Part shown: one piece after another, positions 46,401-53,919 of the stretch
Numbering within the stretch: the stretch's first letter is position 1
How the letters are laid out: the number at the start of each line of letters is the position of its first letter
Source of the DNA: Chloromonas sp. AAM2
Lineage: Eukaryota > Chlorophyta > Chlorophyceae > Chlamydomonadales > Chlamydomonadaceae
Direction of reading: 5' to 3'
DNA: 53,919 nucleotides
Assembly (NCBI GenBank): GCA_004335635.1
Contig: QAXH01001767.1
Span: 16,057-69,975 of the forward strand
Translations under genes and position numbers: made by a program
Notes under the pieces: generated by a model
Databases searched by the model: none
Seen by the model: only the letters and a program-made list of their open reading frames with translations
What the model was told of the DNA's origin: nothing

Positions 46401-48843
46401 GCGCAGTCCCAGTTTCTAGCCTGTCCAAGTGGAGCAATGTTGTAGCCTGTCACCAAACGTTTAGCACTTTGTGCACCGTGGCTTGAACACTGCCATCACA
46501 TGCCGCATGTATGCGTGTGTATGTGTTTGCAGCTTGCCAGCAGCATTGCGTCTGGCCTGCCTGCCGAGCTGTCCCGCGAGCGCGAGAGTGTGCTGCGCTC
46601 GCCCTTCGCTCCGCTGCCCTCGGGACACGACAACTCGCTGGCAACCGTACTGGCACAGGCACGTGGGAAGGCAAGCGGGGGCCCTTGGGCGTTGCGTCAA
46701 AAGAGTTACAGAATTGGGAGGAGCTGCAACTTCTTCTTTGATATGCTGGGGTGCATATGTGTGCCAGTGAAGACTGATGGGATAAGATCGGCATTAGCAA
46801 TCATTCTTAAGCAGGAAAACAGAAAAACATGTACTATCGCCTGCTCCTCCAGGGTGCTCAGGCTAGGCAGACATGGTTAGTGCTGCTGCAGGGGCCGTGT
46901 AACCAACACCGGCTCATGACTCGCTTTCCTCATCGGCTCAGCTGCATGCAACCCAGCAACGTCTCGCGCTTGCATTCATTCAGTGTGTCCGCTCCAACCA
47001 CGTGATGCAGGAAATGGACCGTTTCAATCAGTTGCGGCGTGTGCTGGCCAGGAGCTGTGACGAGCTGCAGCGCGCGGTGCGCGGCCTGGCGGTGATGAGC
47101 GCGCACATGGAGGACATGGCCTTTGCACTCACTAACAATCAGGTGCGTGGATGCATTGGGAATATATGTAAGTCAAAAGGGGATATTTCTGAATGTCAGA
47201 CAAGGTATGGGATTGGAGACCACTTGTCAGAAAGAGCTGAAGTGAAAATGGCCTCTATTTTGTGTATCTTGGCATGACAACTGAATACTTTCTGGAAGTG
47301 AGTAACAAGTGGCTGTACCAGCGTGGGAGTGGGAGTGGTGTGTTGAAGGACTGCAACAGTACAGCCACTTCATTTCCTCGGCAATGTGCCAGGCTTAGCA
47401 TGAGCATCCGTTTCCTGTCCCATGGCCGCTGAGCAGGCCTCTCCAAATTGGTGGCCATGTGCGTGCTTCTGCGTGTGTGTTCCTGCAGGTTCCCGCCCTG
47501 TGGGCGCGCACTGCCTACCCCTCGCTCAAGCCCCTGGCCGCATGGGTCAGGGACTTCTCACAGCGCATGGCCTTCATGGAGGCATGGATTGCAGATGGCC
47601 AGCCCGCGACGTTCTGGCTGCCGGGCTTCTTCTTCCCACAGGCAAGCTAAGGGGCACGGCAGCCTGACAAGTCTGAGGAGCATTTACAGGGGGTTGAAGA
47701 GTGTACGCACATTGATAAGGCCTCGACCTTGCGACACAATCTGAACGGCATAGCTCACAGTACCGGATGGTATCATACAGCAAGCGTCCGTAAGCATTGG
47801 TGTGGTGTCGACCATGGCATGACATTGAACAGGAGCTTGCAAGACACTTGCTGGGCTGCACAGCGGAGTGGCTTGCACTCTCTGATATGCTTGGCTGCGC
47901 CGCTGGACAATGGCATGCTTGATGCTTGAGCGCAATCAAGAATGGCATGGCATGGGCACTGCAATTGTGAGCTCGTGGGGCGTGATCTGCATGTAGCTTG
48001 CAGTCGTTGACATGCTTGGTTTTGCCTCTTCCTGCGCAGGGTTTCATGACTGCAGTGCTCCAGAACCATGCGCGTCACACGTCCGTGCCCATAGACCGGC
48101 TGGGCTTCAGCTTCAAGGTGCTGTCGCACGTCCAGGACGCTGCTGCAGTCAAGACACCGCCAACAGAAGGCGTGTATGTGCATGGGCTCTACCTGGAGAG
48201 CGCGACATGGGATCCGGTGGGTATGCTCGATTTTCTTTTCACGCAGTTCCCCTTGCAAGCAGCATGGAGGCAGGTGTGTGTGCAGGCTTGAGGGTTTTGC
48301 CATCGTACTCGTATCCTGGACCTCCAATCTCTGTATGTCCGTCAAATGGATGCTTCTGGGTAGCCTTACGCAACTGATGCAAGTCTGCTCAGTTGCCTTG
48401 TCTGAAGCCTTGGTGGCGGACCTGGTTACAGACACACGTTTGTGTTGCAGCAACGTACTAGGACAACAGAACAGAACGTGGCCAGGATCATCTACTAGGG
48501 TACAGTAACAGCCGTTGCGGGACAGCAGTAGTGCTTGACTAATCCAACTGTTCGCTTGTGATCCCTGCTCCAGGTCAACAACACGCTGGCACCAGCTCGC
48601 GCGCGAGAAATGACCTCCCAGCTTCCAATGGTGCATTTTCAGCCCTGCGCCGACCACGCTCCGTCCGACACGCATTACGAATGCCCGCTGTACAAGACGA
48701 GTGTACGCGCAGGGGTGCTCAGCACCACTGGGCAGTCAACCAACTTCGTCCTGCATATCAGCCTGCCTCTGCCGCAGGGCTCGCACCCCAGCGCGTGGGT
48801 GCTGCAAGGGGTGGCGGCACTGTGCGCACTGGACGACAAATGA
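4452..48843 (+). CDS. DNAH6: Axonemal inner-arm dynein heavy chain (DNAH6-like), 88 exons, complete
   Basis: Microtubule motor ATPase of the ciliary axoneme, of the monomeric inner-arm class. Joining 88 exons gives 12,849 nt, about 4,282 residues, near the usual 4,100-4,500. Intron phases agree at all junctions and the frame ends at TGA 48841-48843. Order seen: tail (1-974), linker (975-1444), AAA1 with [14 protein letters not shown] near 1490, AAA2 with [11 protein letters not shown]3 with [11 protein letters not shown]4 with [12 protein letters not shown], stalk and tip (2710-3030), AAA5 and buttress, AAA6, and a C-terminal domain ending ..[18 protein letters not shown]. The ATG at 4452 was chosen because an in-frame TAG lies 15 nt upstream and the frame leads into exon 2. 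The exact end of exon 1 (4551) is the least certain junction. Assignment to DNAH6 rather than DNAH1/3/7/12 rests on remembered similarity in linker and motor; dynein identity itself is certain. Exon coordinates are in the domain entries. Confidence 0.93.
5955..5990 (+). repeat. GT dinucleotide run overlapping an exon 4 splice donor
   Basis: A (GT)n microsatellite with GC interruptions begins exactly at the donor of dynein intron 4 (ACAG|GTGTGTGC), so the donor is embedded in a run of possible GT donors. Length changes here would leave the first donor intact. Confidence 0.85.
8948..9116 (+). repeat. Degenerate intronic repeats (TCCACTCT / GAGGGTTATTAT family)
   Basis: Within dynein intron 9, five or six diverged units of about 30-35 bp alternate TCCACTCTC, TGAGGGTTATTAT and CTGAAAGGG or GACAAGGG phrases. 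The clearest copies are around 9017-9052 and 9084-9116. There is no coding potential. Confidence 0.6.
9605..9660 (+). repeat. A/T-rich ACTAATACTAGT repeat in intron 10
   Basis: A short tandem run built of ctaactact, aatactagt and similar words sits just downstream of exon 10. It is AT-rich against a GC-rich background and includes several branch-point-like CTAAC words. Confidence 0.6.
14901..19981 (+). other. Dynein exons 21-31: linker (DHC_N2-like) domain
   Basis: Exons: 14901-15074, 15340-15420, 15884-16044, 16446-16550, 16877-16988, 17271-17383, 17840-17944, 18255-18345, 18730-18903, 19431-19559, 19818-19981. This is the mechanical element that swings across the AAA ring. Visible family blocks are [51 protein letters not shown] (split between exons), ARGNVETWL, and [15 protein letters not shown]. 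The loss of length expected without exon 24 or 26 confirms that every small exon is needed. Intron 21 appears to use a GC donor (15075): ending exon 21 there gives the family spacing, while the nearest GT would add five residues. Confidence 0.9.
20431..22441 (+). other. Dynein exons 32-36: AAA1, main catalytic site
   Basis: Exons: 20431-20567, 20958-21049, 21401-21499, 21642-21788, 22292-22441. AAA1 is the principal ATP hydrolysis site. Seen: [20 protein letters not shown] entry, Walker [15 protein letters not shown], Walker B ACFDEFNR, sensor [19 protein letters not shown], and [17 protein letters not shown]. All catalytic residues are intact (Walker A Lys/Thr, Walker B Asp-Glu, sensor Asn). 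Intron 32 splits the Walker A motif inside the glycine codon just before the catalytic Lys. Intron 36 starts with GC (22442), and the junction [13 protein letters not shown] is dictated by family conservation. Confidence 0.95.
22650..22790 (+). repeat. AGCAT pentanucleotide satellite inside a 56-bp duplication
   Basis: In dynein intron 36, a 56-bp block (gccccgtccttgctcgtgat onward) occurs twice, starting at 22650 and 22706. Each copy ends in a run of AGCAT units with an occasional AGCAC; the second run is longer (about ten units). The minus-strand ORFs of repeated MLCYA residues here are artefacts of this repeat. Confidence 0.9.
24071..24355 (+). repeat. Diverged long tandem repeats in intron 39
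   Basis: The phrases gccatcccacac.tctctg, gggccaacactg or gggccagcactg, and cacaccaagagctgt recur at 24071-24136 and 24264-24355. A more diverged middle copy lies between them. They are intronic; no function is seen. Confidence 0.6.
24693..24712 (+). repeat. GGTT tetranucleotide run in intron 40
   Basis: Five tandem GGTT units lie downstream of exon 40. This is a simple microsatellite. Confidence 0.8.
26006..29170 (+). other. Dynein exons 43-49: AAA3, regulatory site
   Basis: Exons: 26006-26094, 26580-26720, 27223-27355, 27608-27754, 28003-28163, 28520-28734, 29034-29170. AAA3 gates the motor cycle. Seen: the pre-AAA3 segment WGLGGGLD, Walker [10 protein letters not shown], Walker [31 protein letters not shown], and the sensor segment [15 protein letters not shown]. 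The P-loop reads GASGVGKS instead of the commoner GPTGTGKS but still fits G-x4-GK-S. The intron after exon 43 ends at a weak pyrimidine tract before TTGCCACAG (26579). That choice restores the conserved WGLGG block in phase. Confidence 0.92.
29270..29333 (+). repeat. 36-bp tandem duplication in intron 49
   Basis: The words taccttctgctcagcgtcac (29270) and taccttttgctcagcttcac (29306) mark two 36-bp units. Each contains pyrimidine-rich and CAG segments that resemble splice acceptors. Confidence 0.7.
29873..32801 (+). other. Dynein exons 50-56: AAA4
   Basis: Exons: 29873-29967, 30404-30522, 30822-30956, 31249-31462, 31741-31899, 32184-32312, 32589-32801. Seen: [15 protein letters not shown] start, [16 protein letters not shown], Walker [33 protein letters not shown] with LFAPDE, and [20 protein letters not shown]. 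Residues needed for nucleotide binding are intact. Exon 55 could be misread as ending at a GC donor after AFR, but GTGGGG at 32313 gives [12 protein letters not shown] in the family pattern, so the GT site was used. A GT-dinucleotide run (32151-32177) abuts the acceptor of exon 55. Confidence 0.93.
32151..32177 (+). repeat. GT dinucleotide run before exon 55
   Basis: A run of about 12 GT units ends four bases before the CTCCAG acceptor of exon 55. It replaces the expected polypyrimidine tract, so acceptor recognition there must tolerate a purine/pyrimidine alternating tract. Confidence 0.85.
33190..36255 (+). other. Dynein exons 57-63: stalk coiled coil and microtubule-binding tip
   Basis: Exons: 33190-33412, 33896-34021, 34296-34397, 34869-34997, 35119-35250, 35716-35859, 36151-36255. 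The ascending helix (CC1) runs through exons 57-59, with heptad-like Leu/Ala and charged residues. Exons 59-61 carry the tip region ([53 protein letters not shown]). Exons 62-63 carry the descending helix (CC2, [16 protein letters not shown] onward). The tip is of ordinary size without the large flap insertion known from some inner-arm dyneins. Exon 63 ends in ..DESVRWK, immediately followed by the ten-copy splice-donor array. Confidence 0.92.
35056..35088 (+). repeat. Three 10-11-bp repeats in intron 60
   Basis: The unit GTTATCCGAT or GCTATCCGAT is repeated three times, about 30 nt upstream of exon 61. Confidence 0.7.
36229..36568 (+). repeat. Ten-copy tandem array of the exon 63 splice donor
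   Basis: The last about 27 nt of exon 63 plus the start of intron 63 are repeated in tandem. GTAAGC donors occur at 36256, 36296, 36336, 36376, 36406, 36436, 36465, 36495, 36525 and 36555. Spacing is 40, 40, 40, 30, 30, 29, 30, 30, 30: the 40-bp units carry an extra GGCAGCACT-type segment lost in later units, and the 29-bp unit has a single-base deletion. Every copy keeps the exonic GTCCGGTGGAAG (one has CCGTGG) and a perfect donor. Reading through the first donor meets TGA after eight codons. Confidence 0.97.
36956..37029 (+). repeat. Three-copy 26-bp array of the exon 64 splice donor
   Basis: The unit spans the exon 64/intron 64 boundary (GTTCACTG|GTGAGCGGGGC). GTGAGC donors are at 36964, 36990 and 37016, period 26. 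The third copy diverges after GGGGCAGA. Use of donor 2 or 3 would shift the frame. Confidence 0.95.
37860..37908 (+). repeat. Two-copy 30-bp duplication of the exon 66 splice donor
   Basis: ACAG|GTGGGAGCAGGGAG occurs at the exon 66 end and again 30 bp downstream; donors are at 37863 and 37893. The interval has no stop in the dynein frame, so use of the second donor would insert ten residues ([10 protein letters not shown] region) between QANR and WVKAM. Confidence 0.92.
39981..40075 (+). repeat. Five-copy 19-bp array of the exon 70 splice donor
   Basis: The unit attgcagatctggtgggtg contains the last 12 exonic bases and the donor. GTGGGT/GTGGGC donors are at 39993, 40012, 40031, 40050 and 40069, period exactly 19. 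Each unit also contains a GCAG acceptor-like word. The frame stays open through the array until a TGA at 40074, so the fourth donor (+57 nt) would add 19 residues in frame. Confidence 0.95.
40398..44108 (+). other. Dynein exons 71-78: AAA6
   Basis: Exons: 40398-40544, 41119-41242, 41560-41690, 41911-42149, 42453-42593, 43008-43137, 43400-43513, 43922-44108. Seen: [52 protein letters not shown], the near-invariant [20 protein letters not shown], and [18 protein letters not shown]. Two lineage-specific insertions are visible. One is a Pro/Ala-rich loop of about 35 residues in exon 74 ([16 protein letters not shown]). The other is a Ser/Ala-rich segment of about 45 residues spanning the exon 77/78 junction, which coincides with a 44-bp tandem repeat. 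Confidence 0.9.
43493..43578 (+). repeat. Two-copy 44-bp duplication spanning the exon 77 splice donor
   Basis: A G-rich 44-bp unit (starting gtggggtcagaggtggcgca) occurs twice, covering the last 21 nt of exon 77 and the first bases of the intron. CAG|GTGGGG donors occur at 43514 (chosen, phase 0), 43537 and 43558. Which donor is used is the least certain among the late exons, since this part of the protein is not conserved. Confidence 0.9.
44433..48843 (+). other. Dynein exons 79-88: C-terminal domain
   Basis: Exons: 44433-44596, 44750-44935, 45192-45272, 45557-45718, 46096-46203, 46533-46658, 47011-47142, 47489-47641, 48040-48216, 48574-48843. The domain packs against the AAA ring and modulates motor output. 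Seen: [94 protein letters not shown], and [20 protein letters not shown]. Two introns appear to start with GC: after exon 84 (46659) and after exon 86 (47642). For exon 85 the acceptor at 47010 was preferred because it gives the family pattern [11 protein letters not shown]; the upstream acceptor at 46983 would insert nine residues. Confidence 0.92.
46222..46258 (+). repeat. AC dinucleotide run in intron 83
   Basis: An (AC)n microsatellite with two interruptions, 20 nt downstream of exon 83. Confidence 0.85.
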
Positions 48844-48894
48844 CCAGGGTCGTGCAAAGGCATTTACTTGCAGTCACTTATACGGACGTATGTC

Positions 48895-48963
48895 TGTAAA
48901 GGATACGTTTGTTCACGTCGTGTAAGAACCGACCATGCCAGTAAAACGAACGTGTGTATGTAA
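48895..48963 (+). terminator. Dynein 3' end: TGTAA poly(A) signals
   Basis: TGTAA occurs at 48895-48899, 48921-48925 and 48959-48963, that is 52-120 nt after the dynein stop. TGTAA is the standard near-upstream poly(A) element of chlorophyte mRNAs, so the 3' UTR is probably short. Confidence 0.65.
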
Positions 48964-50793
48964 AAGTACGCTGCAACGTGTATGCACTGTACAAACCGGC
49001 GGTGTCATTTGGCCCAAACGTCACCAGCAGCTCTAGTGCACCGATTCTGGTATACCACTACTGGAGGGATGCATACTGCAGGCCATGTCAGCCTCATGCT
49101 ACAAGGTTCAGGGTCTCGAGTGCCACAGGAGACAGGTGCAGTTTCTGCAGCATGAGAAACATAGTTTGCGCAACAGGAGCAAGTCGGTTGGCACGCAAAT
49201 GGATGTTTCAACAAGTTTGTTGTCAGCAACAGCAGCTGTTGTGATGGGCACAACACCACAGGTTGAGCCAGGAACATGTGGGTTGCATAAACTTACGCCA
49301 CACAGCAAACAACAAGACAACCACTACAAGGGTCCTCGGGTCTCTGGGTTGCTGGGTGTGCTGCTGAAAATCATGGCCTTAGTGAAGCAAGCAAGCCAAG
49401 CGCCTGCTTTTACGCACGCCTGACGTGGCTTTCCCATTGTGTATACACTGATACTCAGACTTCCAGACACCTAGCGCAGGACAGAGGCATGCAAAGGCAT
49501 GGGATGTGACGCATCAGACGTATACCCTGATACTCAGACACCCAGACAGCTGAAGCCAACACGACCACAAAGTCACCTGCGACTGAGAGACCGCGTAACC
49601 TCACAGGTGAGGGGCCTCTACTACCAGCCAGTTTATTGCACACCCACACGTCAAACCCGCATGTTGAGGTTTCTGCCAAATTGTTGAGTCCCGCGCAACC
49701 ACATTACAAAACGACACCTGCATAAACACACCAAGACTCAAGTAATGACATTTCGCACAGATGCACCAGATATCAGCCACATTTGACTGCGCCTGTGTAT
49801 TACATCAGGAAACTAGCATGTGTAGTCCGATTGCCATGCAAACAATCAGGACAAGCGAGTACCTTCCTAACCCACCCTGAGCAAGGAAAAGGCAGAGGTC
49901 CAAGAAAAGACTTCACATTCCATCCAAAAGCCAGGAGCATCACCGTGCAAGCGACAGTGCCGATTGAATGCAGGCATCGTCAAACTACGGTCTAGTGTCT
50001 CAGCACATGCATGCCCTCCTGCTGGACAGTGGCATGCACTGTGCAGAGGCACAAATGTCAACGAAGCCTCAGTGCCTAGCCTGTGATGTTCTTATGAAAC
50101 GAGCAACGCAGTCCCAACAATGGGTAGTAGTACTGCAAGTGGTCATGATGCATATTAATCACTGATCTTATTACACATTTATCAGTGCAGGCCTTATAAC
50201 TTCAACGAACAGGGGACACATATGCCAAAGGTTGGTTAGCCCTGTGACGGTCTGGTGACAATAACACACTGGGATTGCACACTGCTGGCAGCAGACACGC
50301 TCAAATGTCATGTGCTTGTGTGCAGCAAGGCAAGACGGTTGCCACACCACTGCTCAGAAGATATGCCAGAGCTCAGTCCCTTGGCCGCAATAAGAGTGGC
50401 TGCAATGTGCACATACATGAGGCCCACCGGCCAACAGGCGCCTTGCAAGCGACCATATCTGATACCTTACCTGATACCTAACCTAACCCTACCATACCTG
50501 ATACCTTACACAGCTTTTGTGCACTGTCGTGTGCAAAGCACACTGTTACTATCCTTGACAGAACTTTATGAGATCTCAGTAGATCGTTTGGACACTGGCA
50601 TGAATCGCTAAACCTGAAAGAAAGGAATGGGTTTCCTCATGCCATCACTAATGCACATTGATCATTGGCACATCCTTGCAATTTGGTAGGTGTCACTTGT
50701 GTGCGGCTACATTGGCCGGCTTCATGACAACGTCAATCTCTCAAGTGCCCTCCTCTGGTCCTGCTCCGCAATACTGTATATCCTGTCTCAGTC
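48964..50793. other. Intergenic, no supported gene
   Basis: No gene is recognised. Two diverged direct copies of gtatac.ctgatactcagac lie at 49441 and 49520. At 50459-50510 the words gatacctta and cctaacc are repeated. A long pyrimidine-rich tract (about 50800-50935) gives Pro/Ser-rich plus-strand frames that are not credible as genes. Confidence 0.5.
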
Positions 50794-51033
50794 TTACACA
50801 TCCTGGTCCTCCCCCTGCCCTACCTGCTGTCCTTCCGCAGCTCCCTCCTTTGCTCTACCATTCCCATTCCCATCCTCCTCCGTTCCCTCATGCTCCTTCT
50901 CCTCATCATCATCCACCCCCTCCTCCTCATCCAGGAGCTGTTTGCCAGTTTTGGGACAACATCTGGGACAATTCCCAGAAATGTCACTGGAGCCAGTGTG
51001 GCAACAGTGAAAAGGGACAATTTCAGGGGATTG
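50794..51033 (-). pseudogene. Gene-like fragment: Cys/His cluster plus acidic tail
   Basis: A minus-strand open frame without an ATG, between a TAA (51036-51034) and a TAA (50796-50794). It reads a C-C-H..C-x2-C-C cluster (HCCHTG, NCPRCCPKTGK), then an acidic run (LLDEEEGVDDDEEKEHEG), then a Gly/Glu/Gln tail. A plausible acceptor (GGCTCCAG, ending near 50986) precedes the second half. The composition looks like a real C-terminal exon, and the stop overlaps a TGTAA word. No product is recognised; it may be a last exon of a decayed gene or transposon. Confidence 0.3.
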
Positions 51034-51361
51034 TTATAGATGATGCTTTGCTTGTCTCTCTGTTGCAACGGCATTGTTACAAGCGGAGTACGCGTGATGC
51101 TTTGATATTCTCGCTAGGGCATTGCCGTGCTATGGCCTTAGACAAGCGGTGTCCAGTTGATGACGGCGTGGTTAGGCGCTAGAGGCCCCTGGCTGGTTGA
51201 GAACCAGAGTCTGCCTGGGCCCGTGGCCGTAGTCTAAATGGTCATCAAGCAGCAGCAGCAGCAGCAGCACAATATGACTGACGGTGCCAGTAATCCGCTA
51301 ATACTCACGCTCGACTGTTGTAGGCCTAGCCAGCAGTGTTTATGACACTGTCATGCCTGGT

Positions 51362-51670
51362 TTAACAGATGGATACATGTTTAGTGTTGACCTCCCGTGC
51401 TTTTGTTTTGTCAATGATCACAATGTCTGCACTTTCTACACTGTTGTGTGGACAGATGGCGTACGCGCAAGCGGCTGTTACCAGCCCGTGAAAGTCTAGT
51501 TTCCTGTGTAACAACATTGGCCAGGAACAATGGCTGCAAGCCCGGACCACACAACCTGCGTTACATGGATTGCAGTTGCAGTCAGTGGTCAAGCGACTCA
51601 TGATACCCATATCAGCACTGGCTCTACAGCCCGATTGCCCATGCACTAGATCCGTGATTGGAATCCGCAC
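51362..51670 (-). pseudogene. Possible KDZ-type transposase remnant
   Basis: This minus-strand frame is Cys-rich, followed by RKLDFHGLVTAACAYAICPH and VIIDKTKAREVN. A Cys cluster followed by K/LD..G(L/I)..A.C.H resembles, from memory, the Kyakuja-Dileera-Zisupton transposases common in green algae. The usual downstream blocks are not seen and no terminal repeats are visible, so it is at best a decayed piece. It could also be an unrelated open frame. Confidence 0.22.
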
Positions 51671-52309
51671 TGACTTAAACCGAGATCAAGAAAGACCGGG
51701 TGGTAAGGTTCATGAGGTGAAGAGTAAAGCCACAGCGTGAGCCACCCACACTGGTATGAAGGAATGAGCCAACAATACCTATTGAACATTGCTCCTCAGG
51801 GAAAGTGGTCGACAGCATGGACAGTGAGGGGAACTAAGAGCTACAGCTAAGCCAGGCAGGTGCTCGAAGGGCTAATAATTATTCGTCACACGACGAGAAC
51901 AGGCCCAGTGGTCATTCATATAACTTTGCACCACTTCTCTAGTACATCTGTCCGCCAGATAGGCTCTGGAGTCAATGCACTGGCTTTTGGTAGGCCTGTA
52001 CCGAACAAACACAGGCACTCTTCGTGGCTGAATGCTCAGCACATTGTAACAATCAGTCAACAAGCTGCAGTCTGTCGGCAGTCTGCATCCATTCAGACAT
52101 GTCGCTGTACTTCATAACATGCCTGAATCCCTTCCAAAGCGGCCCCATCGTCTCTATACTCTCTGTGCGGTACACAGAGTGACAAGGCCTGTACAGACTG
52201 ATTAGTACACGTTGGGATGGATCTTGACGTTCCTTAAGGTGCAAGAACACGACGAATAGGCAGCGCGCCGTTCACGTCATGGGCAGCCTAGCCTGTCCTG
52301 GGAATGGTG
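51671..52309. other. Intergenic spacer, nothing recognised
   Basis: No coding, RNA or repeat signal is supported here. It probably includes 3'-flanking DNA of the minus-strand gene that ends at 52345. Confidence 0.5.
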
Positions 52310-52314
52310 TTACA
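52310..52314 (-). terminator. TGTAA poly(A) signal of the right-hand gene
   Basis: On the minus strand TGTAA lies about 30 nt after the stop codon at 52345, the expected distance for chlorophyte 3' end formation. Confidence 0.55.
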
Positions 52315-52344
52315 CAGAAGACATTTCAACCTGAAATGAGGAGG

Positions 52345-53919
52345 CTACACGAAGCGAGCTTTCTTTGCAGCCCGTTCATCCGCTGTGAGGTCCTTCAAGT
52401 TGCTTTCCCTGATAGTCTGCATCTTGTCCACCGTATGCTGAGCTGCGGCCGAGGCAGCGGACCGCAAGGCCTCGAAAGCGCTCTTGACGTTGTCCACCGT
52501 GAAGGACCCCACGCCCTGGTCCCGGTACATCCAACCAAGCAGCAGGGCAACGCCGCAGAAGGGGTCACCATCGTCCACAAGTCCGGGTCTCAAGGCGTAA
52601 GGCAGTGACGTCCTGCACATGCAAAAACGACGTGCAAACTTTGTTTCTTCACTCAGCAGGGCTATAGCCTTGCGCTCCCTGCCCATTTGCTCTCAGGCAA
52701 AACCGAATTGTCTGCTTCTTTTGGTACAGGTAACAGGTACCTAGCGGTCCGTCATGTCCAGACTGTAGAACAGAAGGCACGGCAATGGCCCTACGGCCTA
52801 CGCAGTAGTAGCCCAACTCGTGTGTGGTATTGCAGGGATTGCGAACCGTACAAACGATTGTAGCCCTGGGTCACTGCAACCAAAGTCACTGGAACCCGCT
52901 GCTAACAGCACTGCTCACTGCTGCGTTACACTAGGCACTAACCTGATCCGGCCCTTGAATTGCTTGGCAGTATGGGCTTCAGGGGGGTCGTGAAGTCAGG
53001 ATGATAATCGCTGATGTAGTCGACGCGCATGAAGTAGCTTCCGTTGGACAAAAGCATGCTGACTGGCCCGTCGTACTGGTAAAAATACAGATCGTGATAA
53101 TGCACCGCCACCGCCTCCTTGCACACCTGCAGATCGCAGAGGAAGGAAGTTGTTTCAGTTCAGGGCAGGAGATTACACAAGCCGGCAAGCTGGTTTTGGG
53201 CAGCTCTGCTCACACCGCATCCAGCACCTGAGCAGTGCATGATTGTTGTCAACACTGGGCTCTGTCCAGCCAAACAGCCTTGCAACCTCCTCCACTGCCA
53301 CCTGGTCCTGTCTCAACGAGTATCTGTTTGCTTACTGGCTCCTGGAACATATGTATGGCACGAATCCTGACAAACATACCTGATCCAGCTTGGTGAGCAC
53401 CTCGTGATGCGTCGACAGTGTCCCCTCTGCGGCGAGCTCAATAGAACCTGCAACACTGAGACGTCCATAGTTGAGATCTCCAGCTGAGCAATAGATTTGC
53501 ACGCGCTAACGTGGCCTGGTTGGTTTGTGTGGTGACATACTGCGCAATGTGTGTTGCTTCCAGGACCATCCACCGCAATTGAGCAAGCACCTACCCTCAA
53601 TGTCACACATAGACTGAACTCACAGCCATACCAAGTTGGTTGTTTGTAAGTGCTCTAGTTCACTTGGCTTATCAGATGAGGACTGCAGCTATGCTGCTAA
53701 AGTGTAAACAGCCGCGCACTGCTCACAGTCAACCTTCTGGAAAGCAATATGCGCCCCAGCGACTGTACCCAGCGTCCTCACCTAAGACGCGCTTCGTCTT
53801 CCCAGGACCCTCAACGACCATAGCCAGCTCCATCTTGCCTGCCACCAGCCCCTCCGCCTTGAAGGTCCCTTCATGGAGAATGGTGAAGCTGGCATCCGGG
53901 TATGGAGACAGCTCACTCT
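52345..53919 (-). CDS. Unrecognised protein, last four exons (partial at 5' end)
   Basis: Exons on the minus strand: 53919-53782 (partial), 53447-53380, 53126-52943, 52691-52345, with phases matching at each join (1, 0, 1) and a TAG at 52347-52345. The visible 244 or so residues start SELSPYPDASFTILHEG, continue with KMELAMVVEGPGKTKRVLG, AVHYHDLYFYQYDGPV, NGSYFMRVDYISDYHPDF, and DDGDPFCGVALLLGWMYRDQ, and end in a charged helix (NLKDLTADERAAKKARFV). The last exon could instead begin at 52612 after TGTGCAG, but that is out of phase with the previous donor; the acceptor at 52692 fits but has a modest pyrimidine tract. The mix of beta-rich and helical sequence looks like a conserved soluble protein. 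There is no signal peptide or membrane segment in the visible part. I cannot name the family. Confidence 0.7.

Noticed and set aside
46984..47010. Exon 85 starting at 46984
   Set aside because: It would insert nine non-conserved residues; the acceptor at 47010 restores the family pattern.
47773..48675. 300-codon minus-strand open frame
   Set aside because: It lies opposite dynein exons 87-88, whose protein is strongly conserved; no domain, no splice logic of its own.
50658..51182. 174-codon plus-strand Pro/Ser/His-rich open frame
   Set aside because: It results from a pyrimidine-rich tract; the opposite strand looks more protein-like.

Overview
The window looks like nuclear DNA of a flagellated green alga (Chlorophyta). 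The evidence is a plant/algal-type cytosolic HSP90 start, a complete axonemal dynein heavy chain, very high intron density with short GC-rich exons, and TGTAA motifs (the usual chlorophyte poly(A) signal) just after the two best-supported stop codons. The species cannot be named from sequence alone.

Layout. (1) 1-245, minus strand: the first two exons of a cytosolic HSP90 gene running off the left edge, with heat-shock-element-like motifs upstream. (2) About 250-4450: a mostly non-coding stretch. It holds a possible small minus-strand gene or gene remnant (2551-3081), a related patch on the opposite strand (3499-3585), a telomere-like TTAGGG/TTGGGG block (3978-4031) and a duplicated 17-bp motif close to the dynein start. 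(3) 4452-48843, plus strand: one giant gene for a single-headed inner-arm-type axonemal dynein heavy chain, closest to DNAH6 as far as I can judge by eye. I could follow one continuous reading frame through 88 exons (12,849 nt, about 4,282 residues). It covers tail, linker, AAA1-AAA4, stalk with microtubule-binding tip, AAA5, AAA6 and C-terminal domain, and intron phases match at every junction. (4) 48844-52344: intergenic, with weak traces of degenerate coding or transposon-like sequence on the minus strand. (5) 52345-53919, minus strand: the last four exons of a gene I do not recognise, running off the right edge.

The most unusual signal is in the dynein introns. At several exon ends (after exons 63, 64, 66, 70 and 77) the 5' splice site, with flanking exon and intron bases, is tandemly repeated 2 to 10 times. 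Two of these arrays offer downstream donors that would keep the frame open and add 10 or 19 residues. Five introns also appear to use GC instead of GT donors. Both patterns are read directly from the sequence; which donors are used is untested.

Functionally, HSP90 and a ciliary dynein are not an operon-like unit. The dynein would act as a motor on the inner arm of the axoneme, and the HSP90 is a general cytosolic chaperone. Their side-by-side divergent placement may be coincidental.
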